64,000 bases of DNA from Diadophis punctatus similis (Eukaryota > Chordata > Lepidosauria > Squamata > Dipsadidae), in assembly GCA_023053685.1 (NCBI GenBank), contig JALIGW010000013.1:19056501-19120500 (forward strand), given 5' to 3'. A program made the position numbers and the translations under genes. Under the pieces are notes generated by a model. That model worked only from the letters and a program-made list of their open reading frames with translations, had not been told where the DNA came from and ran no database searches. How positions within the stretch are numbered: the first letter of the stretch is position 1; every line of letters begins with the position of its first letter. This document shows positions 1 to 10,362 of the stretch, one piece after another.

Positions 1-407
1 TTGCTATATTATTTTCATAATGTAAATTACTGAAAGAGGTGCATAAGCATATTGCACATGCTCCATTTGTAGTAATTTTACTTCCAAAGAAAACATAAGA
101 GGTAGCCCTATGAATATAAATAGAGCTAATATTAAAAACAATATTCTAGAAATATAAGCAATCTGATACTATTCTTTTTTAAATTAATCATTTCTGATAT
201 ATAATAGTTAAATGGACATTTGTAATATTTTATTTCTTCCCAGCTGGCCTTAAAACTGGCTTTGTACCATTACTAAGCACTGAGCTAAAAGTCTGCCCTA
301 TTTAACTAAACAATTTTCATTGAAGAAACAAAAAAGGAAAGATCTGTAAAGTAATGAATGATCCTATTAGTTCCACCAGACTAAAATCATATATTCTATG
401 TATGACT
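1..407. other. AT-rich DNA, nothing recognised
   Basis: No repeat family, open frame or RNA gene is visible in this stretch. Confidence 0.5.
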
Positions 408-522
408 CAGGGGTGGCCAAACTATGGTTCTTTGAGGACCTGTGGACTTCAACTCCCATAATTCCTGGTTATGGGAGTTGAAGTCCACAGATCCTCAAAG
501 AACCATAGTTTGGCCACCCCTG
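408..522. mobile_element. Palindromic hAT-like MITE (family F)
   Basis: A 115-bp near-perfect palindrome starts CAGGGGTGGCCAAAC and ends with its reverse complement. The arms carry the segment GACTTCAACTCCCA, which is shared with the family C elements elsewhere in the window. No convincing 8-bp target duplication survives, so assignment to hAT rests on the CAGGGG-type terminus and the resemblance to copies that do have duplications. Confidence 0.7.
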
Positions 523-723
523 CGATAGATCCAGTTGTTGCCATTAATATGGTAAGCAATTTTCAGAGGGAACCAGATTACGAAAAGGAGATCTGCCAGA
601 GCCAAATTAGCCATATAGTGATGGATTCCTTGCGCCTACTTATTTTTTTAAAATAGGTGTCATAACTGAACCCATCTTAATATTTTCAACACAAAACTGA
701 TCTCAGTTCAATTCGTACAGCCT

Positions 724-930
724 ATGCTTAATTTCCTGTTATCCATTACAGTGCAAAAGAAAATGACCAAAAGAAGCCACGAAAGTGATTGTAAGCGTGA
801 ATTCAATGAACAGTGGGAAAATGAGTTGCTATTTATATCAAGTTCATCAGGAAAACCGTTTTGTATTGTTTGTGAAAGTACTCTCGTCCAAGAGATTATT
901 TCTAACTATTGTAGATTGGTGCTCCAATAA
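724..930 (+). pseudogene. hAT-type transposase N-terminal remnant (BED-like finger)
   Basis: The frame contains a run with K-R-E-F-N-E-Q-W-E, then a hydrophobic stretch and C-I-V-C. This resembles the start of ZBED/Buster-like hAT transposases, where a basic and aromatic segment precedes a CxxC...HxxxH finger. Only the CxxC half is visible; the histidine half is lost at a frame break and the frame stops at 930. About 270 bp downstream (1196-1212) a sequence ending TTGGCCACCACTG looks like a hAT end related to the 408-522 element. It could therefore be a relic of the autonomous partner of family F. This is inference from short motifs and the rest of the transposase is not recognisable. Confidence 0.5.
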
Positions 931-1072
931 ACGTGTCTTTGGAAATGGCGTAAATTAATTAATTGAATTGCGTGATTGAGTTATTCCTTTTCCTCCCTTA
1001 AGCAAAGCAGATCCTACCCCTATCCCTATTTTACAACCCCAAACGCAAAAGTAAGAAGGTAAAACACGTGCT

Positions 1073-1147
1073 TGAGTTGTATGGCCGCCCTGAGTCCTAC
1101 GGGAGTGGGGCATACAAAAATGACCAAATAAATAAATAAATAAATAA
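1073..1147 (+). mobile_element. L2 LINE 3' end
   Basis: The segment reads GCCGCCCTGAGTCC, then a short hairpin-like return, then (AAATA)n and AAATAAAT. This matches the 3' end of the L2 copies at 51.4-52.0 kb. It lies between the hAT remnant and its presumed right end, so L2 seems to have inserted into that element. Confidence 0.65.
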
Positions 1148-1212
1148 TGGCGGATCTGACCTCATCTGCGAAAAAATTTGGCGGATGGTATGCTTAAGGT
1201 TGGCCACCACTG

Positions 1213-1645
1213 CTTTAAGAAATAATGGGGAAATGAACTGTATCTCCAAGTCCTCCTGATCTCAAAAGGGTAGTAAGTTTATCTATATATCTAACATACA
1301 ATGATGGGTAGGACTGCATTGTACATTTTCAGTCTAAATGTATTGAAAAGAACCAGAATAGGAGATTCTTTTCTACAGGGGATGACATTTATCTCTTTTT
1401 CAAGGCACTGATTCATATATTTTAATGAACATTATTGGCTCTGTATCTTTTTGTACTATTGCCAGGTTTCTTAATGTGCTGGAAACACTCTCTCTGTCAC
1501 TGTGATTTTCCATAACAGAAAATCAGAAGCTTCCAAGGTATAAAATTGACTATTTCTTTCTCATTTGCACTTCCCAGAACTTGGCAGCCACATTTTTCTT
1601 CCATATTTAGATAATATGAAGTTTGCTGAGTTGAACAAGTCCACA
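1213..1645. other. Unassigned AT-rich DNA
   Basis: No recognisable feature. Confidence 0.4.
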
Positions 1646-1685
1646 TCCTCCTCCTCCTCCTCCTCCTCCTCCTCCTCCTCCTCCT
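1646..1685. repeat. (TCC)n microsatellite
   Basis: About 13 uninterrupted trinucleotide copies. The open frames across it (polySer or polyGlu) are artefacts of the repeat. Confidence 0.95.
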
Positions 1686-2664
1686 GGGTGCATGTTTGTG
1701 GATATATAAGTCTTTTATTAGAGCATGCATTACTTGCAAATGGAGCGCTTATTAGGTTTGATTTTGGAAATTCCTGCCTAGGCCACAATGTTCCTTCCTG
1801 CATCTATGGTGCCTCCAGGACCAATTTGTCAAGAGATGTAACCCTGCTTCAGTTTTATCTGTAAGCAAAACCCACATGGATTTCAGGGTCCTCCATTCCC
1901 ATTGATGTCAGATGGTCTTGTCCTTATAGTGATTATTCTCTGGAGAGAAATCTTTCAGGCAACAGAAAGAGTCTACATTAGGGCACGCAGATGCTTAAAT
2001 TATAATGCAGATCAATGACAAGAAAAAGGCCATCTAGTTCTGGAAACTTGGGAAAGATTTATTGTTATTAACCAAGATGAATGCAAGGTGAAGTCTCCCT
2101 TTATGAGTCTCTCCACAGATGCATTAGCTCATCTGTGAATGTAAAAACCAACTTCCAAGCAGTTGGGGAACAACAATCTGGCTTTATCCTTCAACATGCA
2201 TTCCAGTTTTATTGCAGGACAACATTTCTTTAACTTTTCAAAAATGTTTTGTTCCATCACCACTGGTGATTATTAAATCATTTAATTTTCTCAGTATAGT
2301 TGGCTGATGTTGCTTTAGACATGATTCCACCCCTCCCCCTTCATAGAGTAAAGGAACAAGATATTTGCGTCCATTTCCTCTGTAAATTATAAAAAAAAAA
2401 CCAATGATTCCTTTTAGGCAGGGGGTATTATCTCTACAACACATCTGCTCATCCACACAGAGACAAATTACTGTTAAATTTCAGATTAGGCTTTGTGAGG
2501 TGTTACTCATATCAGCTCATCAGTATGCTACCACATCATTTAACTCCAACCTGCTGGTTTCCAGGTGGACCGGACTGTAAATTTCATTGTATTTCTTTTC
2601 AGTAGCATTGTGCTTTAAGTCCCTTTTCTCTAAGAAAAGCACTGGCTGAATATTATCCCAGGAT
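1686..2664. other. Unassigned AT-rich DNA
   Basis: No repeat or gene recognised. Confidence 0.4.
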
Positions 2665-2830
2665 ATTTATTTATTTATTAAATTTCTATGCCACCCATCC
2701 CACTAAAACAGTGACTCTGGGTAACTTACAATATAATAACAAAGTTAAAAAGTACTAAAAAAAATCAAAATGAGAAAAATTGCACTAAATTTTTTAAAAT
2801 AAAAAATTAAAATATATTAAGTTCTGCATG
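2665..2830 (-). mobile_element. L2 LINE 3' end, decayed
   Basis: TTTATTTATTTATTA is followed by TTTCTATGCCACCCATCCC and ACTCTGGGTAACTTACAA. This is the reverse complement of an L2 3' terminus, as also seen at 52.8 kb. No coding part is recognisable. Confidence 0.65.
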
Positions 2831-3065
2831 AGTCCATTCATGCAAGCAAACCACATTTAGGACTTTTCCATAGTCAGTCTTCATCTGTTTGTACCACTTG
2901 CATAAAAGACTTAGAAATAAGTTTGCCTGAACAAACTCCTTTCTGGATTTCAAACCCTTCCTTTACTATGGCCACACTATGGCAAAGACTTCTGTCCAGT
3001 CTTCAGGTAAAACACGATTCTCAACTAGTGATTTTTGTGTTTCTCTTCCTCTCCCTCCCATGCTA

Positions 3066-3552
3066 GAAAAACAGAATACCTTATTCCACCAGACTTGAAA
3101 TTTTGGGCTTAGATAGCTTAGAACTTCATCGCCTTCGATCTGACCTAAATGTAGTTCATAAAATCATCTACCACAATGTCCTACCTGTCAACGATTACTT
3201 CAGCTTCAACCGCAACAATACACGAGCACACAATAGATTCAAATTTAATGTAAACCGCTCAAAACTTGACTGCAGAAAATACGACTCCAGCAACCGAGTG
3301 ATCAATGCCTGGAATGCACTACCTGACTCTGTGGTTTCTTCCCCAAACCCCAAAAACTTTAACCTTAGACTGTCTACAGTTGACCTCACCCCATTCCTAA
3401 GAGGTCTGTAAGGAGCATGCATAAGTGCACCATTGTGCCTACTGTCCCTGTCCTACTGTCCTATTGCCTAATTTACCTGTACCTACTTTGCTACCAATAC
3501 CTACTATCTTGTACATGTTTGACAAACAAATAAAATCAATCAATAAATAAAT
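3066..3552 (+). mobile_element. CR1/Jockey-group LINE 3' end
   Basis: The frame 3103-3411 encodes the last ~100 residues of a non-LTR polymerase ORF, with L-H-R-L-R-S-D-L and later S-N-R-V-I-N-A-W-N-A-L-P-D-S-V-V. That is the usual C-terminal signature of CR1/Jockey-group LINEs. The stop is followed by ~140 bp of 3' UTR ending AATAAAATCAATCAATAAA. It is 5'-truncated. I cannot fix the exact clade; it is clearly different from the CR1 at 37.2-39.1 kb and the L2 copies. Confidence 0.75.
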
Positions 3553-3667
3553 TGTTTTCCTTTCTGTGGCATGTTCTTGAGGAATGGTAGAAAAAAAATC
3601 AACACTTTTACAACTCTTCCTACCATTTGGCAGAACTACTGTTAATTTCATCCATTTCTTTTTTCTT

Positions 3668-3905
3668 CTTCTTTATTTAATAAATATATAAGAAGTCCCA
3701 GTTTGTGCAACTCTGGGCAGCTTAAAAAAATACATCAACAAAAATTATAGTAAAAACTCAGAACACATCATCAAACATCCAACAAGACTCATAGGAAAAC
3801 AAACATACCAGCCACATCACACAAAGTGTCCCTCATCCACTCTGAGGACCTGGAGAAGGTTAGAATCAATTTTTCAGGGTTTGTTTAGAGAGGGCCAGGG
3901 TGTTG
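3668..3905 (-). mobile_element. L2 LINE 3' fragment
   Basis: TTTATTTAATAAATAT leads into ACTCTGGGCAGCTTA and then a decayed L2 3' UTR in reverse orientation, ending near the L2 'GGCCAGGGTGTTGCC'-like segment. Confidence 0.6.
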
Positions 3906-4036
3906 CCTGTAGAATGACAACCAAGAGGGCAGGTGCCACGACAGAGAAGTAAAACAAAGAAAAGTCAGCATCTCACCACTTTGCTGAAGAACACATTAAA
4001 AACAAATGGCCAACATTTTGCAATTGCTGTTTTTTT

Positions 4037-4301
4037 GGGGGGTGGGTTCTGATTTTCTTCGCTGCTGGTTCGCTTCCTGATGCACCCTGCATGTGCGCTG
4101 CACAGCCACATGTGCGCTTCATGTGCAGTGCTAAAAAGCCATGCGCAGAAGCAAAAAACAGTTGATAGCATCTATGGCGCCACCGAGAGAGCTGGTTCAG
4201 GGGTGTGACAGGCCTGGGTTGCTGCCGGTTCTAACGACCCAGGCTGCCAAGTTACTATCGGTTCGATAGAACCAGTCCGAACCGGCAGGAACCCACCTCT
4301 G
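4037..4301 (+). mobile_element. hAT MITE family B, no target duplication
   Basis: It shares GGTGGGTTCTGA at the left and GAACCCACCTCTG at the right with the copy at 25810-26059, plus internal GCGCAGAAGCAAAAAACA. The flanking 8 bp do not match, so one flank has been deleted or altered. Confidence 0.75.
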
Positions 4302-4823
4302 CGCGGGTCCCATCTTCTAACTCACTGGAGAAGAGCCTAATGCTGGGAAAGATTGAGGACAAAAGAAGAAGGGGATGACAGAGAATGAGGTGGCTGGATG
4401 GAGTCACTAAAGCAGTAGGTGTGAGCTTAAATGGACTCCAGAGGATGGTAGAGAACAGGAAGGCCTGGAGGAACGTTGTCCATGGGATCACGATGGGTTG
4501 GACACAACTTCACAACTAACAACAACAGCATCTTCTAAGGAGGTACATCTGGTGAGACCCAGAAGAAGGGCCTTCTCCGTGGTGGCTCCCTCCCTTTGGA
4601 ACATCATCCCCACAGAGATGAAACTGACCCACACTCTTTAGCAAGAACTGGTTTTGCCTATGGGATGGCAAAACGATGCAGCCCATCGTTTGATTGCTTG
4701 GTGTTACCAGGGGGTTATTGTTTTTACTCTTTTTATATTGGGTTTTATTGTTTGTAAGCCACCCAGAGTCACTGAGAATGAATGGATGGCCATATAAATC
4801 TTCTAAATAAATAAATAAATAAA
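4302..4823 (+). mobile_element. L2 LINE 3' part, split by BovB
   Basis: Downstream of the BovB, the sequence reads GGGCCTTCTCCGTGGTGGC, TTTGGAACATC and CCCACAGAGATGAAACTGA. It then runs through a 3' UTR with GTAAGCCACCCAGAGTCAC and an (AAATA)n tail, which is the L2 ORF2 C-terminus plus 3' end. The upstream piece (4302-4320) is short because the family B element abuts it. Confidence 0.85.
4321..4528 (+). mobile_element. BovB (RTE) LINE 3' end, 5'-truncated
   Basis: Contains GATGAGGTGGCTGGATGGAG, GACTCCAGAGGATGGTAGAG, then GGATCACGATGGGTTGGACA and a CAACTAACAACAACAG tail. This is the conserved 3' end of BovB LINEs, well known in squamates. A 10-bp target duplication (catcttctaa) lies at 4311-4320 and 4529-4538, so both ends of the insertion are defined and it landed in an L2 copy. 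Confidence 0.9.
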
Positions 4824-5998
4824 AAGCAAAGGGTGGGGAGAGTCCTCACCAGCCAATTGTAACAGAGACATTTGTGTAGGATCTAGTGAAGCACAGTTGG
4901 TGGATTGCTTGCACCACCAGAGTGGGAAAACTACATTTGATGAAAGCTGGAAAATTCAGATGGAGATTGGTGAGAGAATGGTGTCATTTGTTCCTGCCCT
5001 CCCCAAAATGATAGATAAGGAGGAAGTAATCAGCCCTTATTTACATCTGCATTATCTTACCAATTAATAGGACAGGACAATGTTATTTAGTTTTTCTTGG
5101 TCTGCCTTCTGGAAAAGGTGACTACTCAGGTTGCTTTAGGTTAAAAAATGATAATGGTGAAAACAAACCTGTAACTTGTTAGTATTAAATACATTTAATA
5201 CAAATTAAATATTATACAAAAGCACAATAATAGCTTTCTTGCTTAAAAGCTCTGTCATTCCCAAACAATATATGGCCATTCATCAGCATAATGAACAGCT
5301 ATAGTTCAATTCATTTTGAGGTTTCAAGATGGGAAAGGCAGTTCTGTAAGAAACTGCACCTACTTCAGAATTTCAGAATTAATTTTGTAAGTGGATCGCT
5401 AAATACAATGCACCTAAGAATTACCCTGTGGTAAGATGGGCAGCCAATAAATTTTACAAATAAATGAAATATAAATTAGAAACAGTGTTTTATAATGAAA
5501 AGGACACTACATCACCATGTAAAACTTTGTTCACTCACATAACCTTGTCATTTTTCTCTAATGATGACATTTGCCATCCTCTATGAAAGAGCACTGTTTT
5601 TTCCTCAGCTGTTAGGTTAATGTCTTAGTACCTTTTTTGCTGACTTTTTATTCCAGGGTCTTGGGTTCAGCATTTTCAGGGGAAACTTCACATGAGGCAC
5701 AAAGTGCTGATGCCCAGAATTCTCTAATTAATGATTCAAGTCTCTCCTGAGTTGCTTCTGTGGCAGCCAACATCTTGCCCAAGACAACCAGTGAGAAAGA
5801 AAAAAGGAATTCTGAAAACAGACCTAGACGATGATAGGTTATATACTGAGCATTTCCTAAGTGAAGTCTGAATAGTCTGAGGACAGGACTTCTACATCAC
5901 CATTTTCAGTCCCAAAACATTTGGAAGCAGCTAAAGGTGATTTGTGGTGGACTTTGTGCCTGCTCATGTAAAATGCTGAAGACAAGGAGGGAAACACT
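4824..5998. other. Unassigned single-copy-like DNA
   Basis: No transposon or coding signal recognised. A pyrimidine tract ending in AG near 5657 resembles a splice acceptor, but no coding frame follows. Confidence 0.4.
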
Positions 5999-6035
5999 CT
6001 GCCTGCCTGCCTGCCTGCCTGTCTGCCTGCCTGCC
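5999..6035. repeat. (CTGC)n microsatellite
   Basis: Nine tetranucleotide units, one carrying a single substitution (CTGT). Confidence 0.9.
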
Positions 6036-6140
6036 CTTAGCAGTGCTCCTTAAATCCCTTCAGAAGAGAAAGGACAGAAAAAACCCCACCATCCAGCACA
6101 CTGGCTGCTGGCATGTTTCCTTCCAGTGAGACAAACTGCA

Positions 6141-6640
6141 TAGAATAGAATAGAATAGAATAGAATAGAATAGAATAGAATAGAATAGAATAGAATGGAG
6201 TAGGTTAGGTTAGGTTAGGTTAGGGTAGGATAGAATAGGGTAGGGTAGAGTAGAGTAGGGTAGAGTAGAGTAGAGTAGAGTAGAGTAGAGTAGAATAGAA
6301 TAGAATAGAATAGAATAGAATAGAATAGAATAGAATAGAATAGAATAGAATAGAATAGAGTAGAGTAGAGTAGAGTAGGTTAGGGTAGGGTAGGGTAGGG
6401 TAGAATAGGGTAGGGTAGGGTAGAATAGAATAGAATAGAACAGAACAGAACAGAACAGAACAGAACAGAACAGAACAGAACAGAACAGAACAGAACAGAA
6501 CAGAATGGAGTAGGTTAGGTTAGGTTAGGTTAGGTTAGGGTAGGGTAGGGTAGGGTAGAATAGAATAGAATAGAATAGAATAGAATAGAATAGAATAGAA
6601 TAGAATAGAATAGAATAGAATAGAATAGAATAGAATAGAA
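6141..6640. repeat. 500-bp TAGAA-type pentanucleotide array
   Basis: Tandem pentamers in blocks: TAGAA, then GGTTA, TAGGG and TAGAG variants, TAGAA again, more TAGAG/TAGGG, a GAACA block, GGTTA/TAGGG again, and a long terminal TAGAA block. Its complement TTCTA matches the tail unit of the LINE that directly follows on the minus strand, so it most likely grew from that tail. Confidence 0.95.
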
Positions 6641-7300
6641 TAATTCTTTATTGGCCAAGTATGATTTGACACACAAGGAATTTGTCTCCGGTGTTGAAGT
6701 TCTCAGTTTACATACAAACAACAAAGTGATAGGTCATAAGTCATAAATAATAGTTACAATCATTAATCATAAGATACAAACAACAAGCGATAAATTATAA
6801 CATACCAATAGGACAAGGTAGTATGAAAGATGAGAAAAGGAGGAAGAGGAGAAGAGGAGAAGGATAATAGTAATACAGTCTACTACATGGGTAAATTTAT
6901 TTAGGCCTAAAACAGTGCTTTGGGAATTAGTTGTTCAGTAGAGTGATGGCATGGGGGGAAAACTTTCTTTGTGTCTAGTTGTTTTGGCATGCAATGCCAT
7001 ATGATGATGATGTTCGTCCATCGTATTCGAAGAGACCTTGACATCTATAATTGGGGGGATGTCAAGACTTGCGCGTGCATTGGATTAAAGTGAGGGAGAG
7101 GTGCGCATGCATTGCACTATATGCAATGCCATATAGTGGCATCCTGAGGGGAGAAATTGAACAGTTTATATCCAGGATGTGAGGAATCTGTAGATATTTT
7201 CTCAGCCCTCTTTCTGGCTTGTGCAGTATACAGATCTCAATGGAAGGCGGGCTGATTGCAATGGTTTTTTCTGCATTCCTACTGTAACTATAGTTGAGAG
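6641..7300 (-). mobile_element. Rex1-like LINE 3' part with inserted retroposon
   Basis: It reads TAATTCTTTATTGGCCAAGT inward, the reverse complement of the end of the LINE at 49.5-50.66 kb. The minus strand then encodes residues matching that LINE's C-terminus, for example A-E-K-T-I-A-I-S-P-P-S-I-E compared with A-E-K-I-I-T-A-N-L-P-S-I-E. A small retroposon at 7003-7120 interrupts it. The coding part has several breaks. Confidence 0.85.
7003..7120 (-). mobile_element. 118-bp SINE-like retroposon, unclassified
   Basis: It is flanked by a perfect 14-bp direct repeat (atgcaatgccatat) at 6989-7002 and 7121-7134, the sign of target-primed insertion. On the minus strand it ends in (ATC)n after a run containing GAATACGATGGACGAACATC. 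A longer related copy is at 20755-21300. I do not recognise the family. Confidence 0.75.
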
Positions 7301-7944
7301 AGGGAGATCGTAGAGGAAAGGGGAAGTATAAGAGACCCATCTCTCAAACCTGCTCAGCTAGGTCTTCCTCTCTCCCTTTCCTTCCCTTCCCATTGTAATG
7401 ACAAAAGATGTGTTGCAGTGTCACAATGAAAGCATTGCCCTTTTGCAACTCAGGTACCTAAGGGCTGTAATTTGCATTGTGATGCATGTTATTTTATTTG
7501 ATGGTTTATTTATTCAATTTATAGAGCTGTTGACTCAGCCCACAATTGCTAAAGCACTTGTTAATTTTATTCCTCCCTCTGGGCTATGGAAGGGGAATTG
7601 CAAAGCCATCATACTAGCATTTCCTTTTCAGAACCTAAAAATTAGGAGCTGGAACAGGGTTGAGTCAGAAGTTGTTTCTAAGTATAAATAGAATCATACT
7701 ATCTGAACCAACACCTAGCTTTTTCAAAAGTTTTAATCCCACTGTAGCACTGAATTGGAAATAAATCAATTTGTTCTTCAACACAGCTAACCTCATGAGA
7801 TTGAGAACAGTTGGGATTGTTTACTCTTTCATGAAGAATCCAGTTGTGGTAGTTGTGGAATCCATAGTAGGCCTACCTTTGTCTGGCATTGCTACTGCAG
7901 ATAGAATTCTTTCATGATACGTAAGTCAATTCTCATTCAGACTA
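7301..7944. other. Possible conserved non-coding DNA
   Basis: This stretch is free of repeats. The part 7430-7690 has TTTGCAT-like octamer pieces (TAATTTGCATTGTGATGCAT), a TGACTCA AP-1-like site and even base composition. That is the look of a vertebrate conserved element, but conservation cannot be tested from one sequence. Confidence 0.25.
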
Positions 7945-7952
7945 GCTATGAC

Positions 7953-8341
7953 CAGGGATGGGTTTCACTTACCTTCACCACCACTTCACGTCGTGACGAT
8001 TTGCGTGCACACACGCACATCCCCTTGTGCGATTTCACTTCCGTGCATGCTCAGAAGGTGGATTCAGCCCGAAACACAGCTGAGGAGCTCATCAGCTGTG
8101 CTTCAGGTGAAGAAATAAAGGTCAGTATTAACCCAGGGACGGGAGGGAGGGCTTTTTTCAAAGCACAGAACGCTGTGAAGCCATGCAAACACAGAAAAAT
8201 CGGCTGAAAATTCAGAAAAAAAGATGGTGGCGAGCATGGACCATCACAAACAGAACTGGATCCGTGACACCAAAATTACATCACCAGCGGGTCACTTACA
8301 GTTTGGGCGATCTGGTCTGAACTAGGAGGAACCCACCCCTG
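7953..8341 (+). mobile_element. hAT MITE family B with 8-bp TSD
   Basis: A 389-bp element starts CAGGGATGGGTTTCACTTAC and ends GAACCCACCCCTG. The target duplication gctatgac is perfect (7945-7952 and 8342-8349). The interior is GC- and CpG-rich with no coding potential. Confidence 0.9.
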
Positions 8342-8395
8342 GCTATGACCATCCGAGAAAAGAGACAACTTTCAACTTACAGTAAAGGAAATGTC

Positions 8396-8510
8396 CCAAA
8401 AGGCCTTTTTCAAAAGGCAACTAGACTTTGTTTTTTCTTGAAGATGTTTCTATTCTCATCCAAGAAGCTTCTTCAGTTCCTCAGTTCTCCATAGACAGTA
8501 AAGGAAATGC
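8396..8510 (-). mobile_element. Penelope-type terminal-repeat fragment
   Basis: The minus strand reads AAGCTTCTTGGATGAGAAT, AGAAACATCTTCAAGAAAA, then AGTCTAGTTGCC. This resembles the short terminal repeat of a widespread vertebrate Penelope-like family. The GATGA...GAAAC order recalls a damaged hammerhead core, but the CTGATGA box is not intact. Confidence 0.45.
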
Positions 8511-9261
8511 TCAAAAATATACTGGACTATTTGGGGAAGTGGATGTCCTCCAAACTATCCAAGTCAAATAGACTCTGGTTTTACTTTGGCAATTTGGAAG
8601 GGCAGAGTCACAGCTTATGAATCTGAAGATACAAATGTGCTTTGGGCGGGAAGTTCAAATAATAATGTTATCAGGACTGTCCCTTTTCTTCTAGCCATAT
8701 AGCTTTCAGAAGACAAGTAGAAGGAATCTATGAGTTTATTTCAAATTGGTAAGGTTAAAAATAAATTTATTCAAAATAAAGTTATAAACTGTCCAATCTC
8801 AAAGTTATGGGCCAGTTACAAAAGCATAGTAATATAGTACAATGGTAAAATTAAGAAAACATGAAAGCTTGACTGAACAGCTATGTTTTAAGCCCATTCC
8901 TAAACCATAATTAGTAGAGGCAGACAAAGGCTCCTTCTCTCAGGCTTGACTTGAGGTGTCTACAGGATCACATCAACCAAGTTTTCTTGGAAATGAAATT
9001 TTATTATGATACAGGAAGACTATGTATCCAGGGATAAACTGTTCCATAGAAAGGGAACCATCACAAAGAATGCTCGTTCCATAGTCACAGTAGATGACAT
9101 TGCCTCAGGGAAAGGACCATCAGTAAGCCTTCTCTTGCTAATCTCAATGGGTCAGCAGATTAAATCCAGAGACAGAAATATGTGTAGGTTATTTATCATT
9201 ATCTTTACTATGCTTTTTTTTAACTTTCCAGTTTAGCCTACAGTTTGGGAACTTCTTGGCC
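8511..9261. other. Unassigned AT-rich DNA
   Basis: The part 8750-8950 resembles a decayed LINE 3' end on the minus strand, but it is too diverged to name. Confidence 0.35.
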
Positions 9262-9494
9262 CATTCATAGAATCATGGGGCTGTCTTCTAGTCCACTGCC
9301 TTGCTCAAGGCAGGAGCCTCATACTATTCTAGTCAATTTCTGTTCAGTCAATTTTTGAAAGCCTCCAGTGATGGACCACCTACAACCAGGGTGCAAGCTA
9401 TTCCATTGATTAATTGTTCTACTGTCAGAAAATTTCTCCTTACTTTTAGGTTGGACTGACTTAATGAATTGACTTGTTCTCTATGGCACTATAA

Positions 9495-9829
9495 AAAGGT
9501 AAGGGTTCCCCTCGCACATATGTGCTAGTCGTTCCTGACTCTAGGGGATGGTGCTCATCTCCGTTTCAAAGCCAAAGAGCCAGCACTGTCCGAAGACGTC
9601 TCCATGGTCATGTGGCCGGCATGACTAAACGCCGAAGGTGCATGGAACGCTGTTACCTTCCCACCAAAGGTGGTCCCTATTTTTTTACTTGCATTTTTAC
9701 ATGGTTTCGAACTGCTAGGTTGGCAGAAGCTGGGACAAATAACAGGAGCTCACTCCGTTACGCGGTGCTAGGGATTCGAACCGCCAAACTGCCGACCTTT
9801 CTGATCGACAAGCTCAGCATCTTAGCCCC
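9495..9829 (-). mobile_element. Sauria-type tRNA-derived SINE
   Basis: On the minus strand the head has a tRNA-like A box (GGCTAAGATGCTGAGCTT) and B box (GGTTCGAATCC, near 9771-9782). The body includes CATGCCGGCCACATGACCA. The tail, CTAGAGTCAGGAACGAC... then AACCCTTACCTTT, resembles BovB 3' ends. This layout fits Sauria SINEs. It abuts the hAT element on its 5' side. Confidence 0.8.
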
Positions 9830-10114
9830 CCGCTCCCATTTCCTGACTTCCAGTGGGCCCGGTAGGCCCATTTTTCGCCCTCCCCAGGCTCCAGAGGCTT
9901 TCTTGGAGTCTGGGGAGGGCGAAAAATGCCTCCCCGCCCCCCGGAGGCCCTCCAGAGGCTGAAAACGCCCTCCCAGAGTCTCCATGCAAGCCAAAAATCA
10001 ACTGGCCGGCATGCAGATGTGTGCTGGAGCTGAGCTAGGGCAACGGCTTGCGTGCCGGCAGATATGGCTCCGTGTGCCACCTGTGGCACGTGTGCCATAG
10101 GTTCACCATCACGG
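9830..10114 (+). mobile_element. hAT element family A, left end missing
   Basis: It matches the right ~285 bp of the copies at 23447-23913 and 24497-24920, including GGCCCGGTAGGCCCATTTTT and GCCACCTGTGGCAC, ending GGTTCACCATCACGG. The left part stops where the SINE begins. The putative right duplication ctctagac (10115-10122) has no visible partner on the left. Confidence 0.85.
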
Positions 10115-10171
10115 CTCTAGACCCTTTACTAACTTTGTTAGTCTTCTCTGCACACTTTCCAGGGTCTCAAC

Positions 10172-10362
10172 TAGTAATGGGTTTCACTTACCTTTGCTAT
10201 TGGTTCGGAGATGTGTGCGCGTGCACCGCTTCTGCGCATGCATAGAAGCTTCTGCGCATGCACAGATTGTCCGTGATGATGTCGGGCAGGTGGGTGAAGC
10301 ACCCCGCCACCACGGCTACCGGTTCGCCCGAATCAGGGTGAACCGGTAGCAACTCACCACTG
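10172..10362 (+). mobile_element. hAT MITE family B with 8-bp TSD, short form
   Basis: 191 bp, from TAGTAATGGGTTTCACTTAC to CAACTCACCACTG, with perfect target duplication gtctcaac (10164-10171 and 10363-10370). It interrupts the minus-strand CR1. Confidence 0.9.

Noticed and set aside
5640..5800. Splice-acceptor-like tract followed by a possible exon
   Set aside because: No open frame or donor site supports an exon.
6141..6640. TTAGG/TTAGGG-like runs, possible interstitial telomere
   Set aside because: The runs are short phases of a degenerate pentamer array; no (TTAGGG)n block is present.
8396..8510. Third hammerhead ribozyme
   Set aside because: The CTGATGA box and stem II are not intact; only a weak resemblance.
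9760..9829. tRNA gene
   Set aside because: A and B boxes belong to a SINE head; there is no full cloverleaf.
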